Assembly: GCA_030529085.1 (NCBI GenBank)
Contig: JAUMXM010000024.1
Span: forward strand, 1 to 32,107
Direction: 5' to 3'
Length of the DNA: 32,107 nucleotides
From: Rikenellaceae bacterium
GTDB taxonomy: Bacteria; Bacteroidota; Bacteroidia; Bacteroidales; Rikenellaceae
Part shown: positions 30,763-32,107 of the stretch, piece by piece
Layout of the letters: each line of letters begins with the position of its first letter
How positions within the stretch are numbered: position 1 is the stretch's first letter
The notes under the pieces: generated by a model
What the model was told of the DNA's origin: nothing
Database searches by the model: none
What the model saw: the letters and a program-made list of their open reading frames with translations, nothing else
Position numbers and translations under genes: made by a program

Positions 30763-31440
30763 TTAATTATTCTTTAGGTAAGGTGACTGCTCGAAGGCCT
30801 GCACGATGCCCGCCTCAGCCGCCTCGATATCGATGCTCGCCGAGGGGTTGAGCAACCCGCTGATGTAGCTGTTCCAGACGACTGTCAGCTTCGCATCGCG
30901 CTCATTCTCGACCGCCAAATCGACCATCTCGGTCAGGAGCGAACCGGTCGTGTAGCCGTAATAGACACTGAAGGGGTGGTACCAACCACCCCACCAATCT
31001 CCCCAATAGCCGGGCGACCAATAGTAGGGATAATAGCTCCACCAATAGGGGTTGTTGTAGCCCGTGAAGTAGGTTGTCTCTTCGACGTAGCTGAGCTGCA
31101 CGCCGGCATCGGCCTCCGAGCGCAGCGCCCCATCGAGGATGCGCTCATAGCCGCGCTCAGCCAGCTCATCGGCCACCGCCGTCACAAGCTGTTGAGCCTT
31201 CTCGTCGGCCCAATATTTGGCTACGGTATTCCCCGACCCGTCGGTTGCCCCCTCGCCAATGAGGAGAATGCTGTCGGGGAGGTAGAAGGTTTCGATGGCC
31301 GCAAAGTCGGCCTCCTGATCATAGGCCGTATAGACCAGGTATTCGTCGCGAAGCGACGCGGTCGACGGCTCTTTTTGGCACCCTGCTGACCCCACCAGAG
31401 CCAGGAGCGCCAAGCAATAAAGAATCGGTTTTGGTTGCAT
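30763..31440 (-). CDS. DUF4136 family lipoprotein
   Basis: A 225-aa lipoprotein with lipobox GSAGC (Cys21). The layout fits DUF4136: an N-terminal AAIETFYLPDSILLIGEG region, a helix DEKAQQLVTAVADELAERGYE, an aromatic-rich middle (about residues 128-158, with over twenty Trp and Tyr), and the closing segment TVVWNSYISGLL. Function of the family is unknown, and a stress or envelope-integrity role is often guessed. First gene of a two-gene operon with the barrel protein. Confidence 0.85.
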   Translation of the reverse strand: MQPKPILYCLALLALVGSAGCQKEPSTASLRDEYLVYTAYDQEADFAAIETFYLPDSILLIGEGATDGSGNTVAKYWADEKAQQLVTAVADELAERGYERILDGALRSEADAGVQLSYVEETTYFTGYNNPYWWSYYPYYWSPGYWGDWWGGWYHPFSVYYGYTTGSLLTEMVDLAVENERDAKLTVVWNSYISGLLNPSASIDIEAAEAGIVQAFEQSPYLKNN

Positions 31441-31522
31441 AACACAGCGATTTAATGTTCACCTTGAGCCGATTCAAATTTTGAGCCAAACGAGCAACTT
31501 CAGGCGATGTACGGCACAAAAA

Positions 31523-31543
31523 AAAGGGCCGAAAAGCCCTCTT
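31523..31543 (-). terminator. Terminator of the nitroreductase gene
   Basis: AGGGC and GCCCT with a CGAAAA loop. On the minus strand the stem is followed by eight T. The preceding 80 nt toward the DUF4136 gene hold no other clear signal. Confidence 0.85.
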
Positions 31544-31565
31544 ACGTTAAATCGCACCCCTGCCG

Positions 31566-32099
31566 CTACTTCTCATAGCGATGCACATGCGCCTCCTTGT
31601 CCCACGCGGGAAGCGGCGCGGGCGAGAAGGTGGTGTAGCCGATAGCCACGGCGCAGAGGATGTTGTACTGCTCGGGGATCGAGAGCAGCTCGCGCAGGAA
31701 CTGATCGGCCGTCGGGCCGTCGGGCTCATCCTTGAATTGGAGCGAGCCATCGACATGGACCCAGCAGGAGCCGAGCCCCTCCTCCACGCAGGCCAGCTGG
31801 AGGATGGTGGTCGATATGGAGGCGTTCACGAGCCACTTATCGGTGACGGTCGTATCACCCAGCACAACAATTGCCAGCGGCGCGCCCTTCATAAACGAGG
31901 AGCCGTAGTCGCGCATCTCGGCCATTCGTTCGATGGTGGCCTTGTCGTCGATAATGAGCAGGTGGGTCGAATGCGAATTGCGCGACGAGGGGGCCGAGAG
32001 GGTCGCCTCGACGAGGCGGTCGATCACCTCCTGGGGTACAGCTTGCGGCTCGAATTTACGAATCGAGCGACGCTTTTCAAGCAGAGTCTTAAATTCCAT
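31566..32099 (-). CDS. Nitroreductase family protein
   Basis: A 177-aa FMN-dependent oxidoreductase. It has the N-terminal KRRSIRKFEPQAVP signature for FMN phosphate binding, APSSRNSHSTHLLIID, and the C-terminal region CAVAIGYTTFSPAPLP with the second flavin contact. The substrate is not apparent. It could reduce nitro compounds or quinones with NAD(P)H, as a homodimer. The start codon is close to the window edge, so its promoter is not visible. Confidence 0.9.
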   Translation of the reverse strand: MEFKTLLEKRRSIRKFEPQAVPQEVIDRLVEATLSAPSSRNSHSTHLLIIDDKATIERMAEMRDYGSSFMKGAPLAIVVLGDTTVTDKWLVNASISTTILQLACVEEGLGSCWVHVDGSLQFKDEPDGPTADQFLRELLSIPEQYNILCAVAIGYTTFSPAPLPAWDKEAHVHRYEK

Positions 32100-32107
32100 A
32101 AGTCGTT

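Noticed and set aside
1-32107. CRISPR array, tRNA or rRNA genes, insertion sequences
   Set aside because: No regularly spaced repeats, cloverleaf sequences, rRNA signatures or transposase-like frames were seen.

Overview
The window looks like a chromosomal segment of a high-GC Bacteroidales bacterium, most likely Alistipes or a close Rikenellaceae relative. Signs for this are the very frequent TCG serine codons, promoters of the Bacteroidota type (TTG or TTTG, 19-21 bp, then TAnnTTTG), A-rich leaders with weak ribosome binding sites, and Bacteroidota families such as DUF4296 and DUF4136 lipoproteins and a SusC-like plug protein. The genus is an inference from composition and gene content only.

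Positions 1-8.4 kb: after the last codons of a lysine-tailed protein and its terminator lies a compact minus-strand phage-derived cassette. In order of transcription it encodes two tail or baseplate-like proteins, a small helical protein, a ClpP-type prohead protease, the major capsid protein, a portal protein, a connector-like protein, a holin and a lysozyme-like endolysin. All frames are open and most genes touch or overlap. No terminase, tail tube, tape measure, integrase or phage repressor is present, and both ends are closed by ordinary chromosomal features. One good promoter (8379-8410) drives it through a leader with four copies of the octamer TATCAACA, most of them in or beside hairpins. 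This is the most unusual object in the window.

Positions 8.4-20.5 kb: a structured RNA region precedes a CorA magnesium transporter. A plug-only TonB-receptor-like protein faces it. Then a long plus-strand gene series follows: polysaccharide flippase, holB (delta prime), folK, a duplicated lipoprotein, an Ig-like lipoprotein, an outer-membrane barrel, rbfA, a LolC/E-type permease, a DUF4296 lipoprotein and a small ORF that may be the remnant of an amidohydrolase. Housekeeping and envelope genes are mixed in it.

Positions 20.6-26.4 kb: dprA, tatD and a type I asparaginase are followed by an intergenic stretch with a probable small RNA, then by an ExbB / membrane protein / ExbD / ExbD operon that would energise TonB-dependent outer-membrane transport.

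Positions 26.4-32.1 kb: rnhB diverges from a polytopic membrane protein, followed by an AraC-type regulator and a probable 90-nt small RNA whose promoter overlaps an 8+8 bp palindrome. On the minus strand come an unknown 140-aa protein behind a structured leader, an outer-membrane barrel paired with a DUF4136 lipoprotein, and a nitroreductase.
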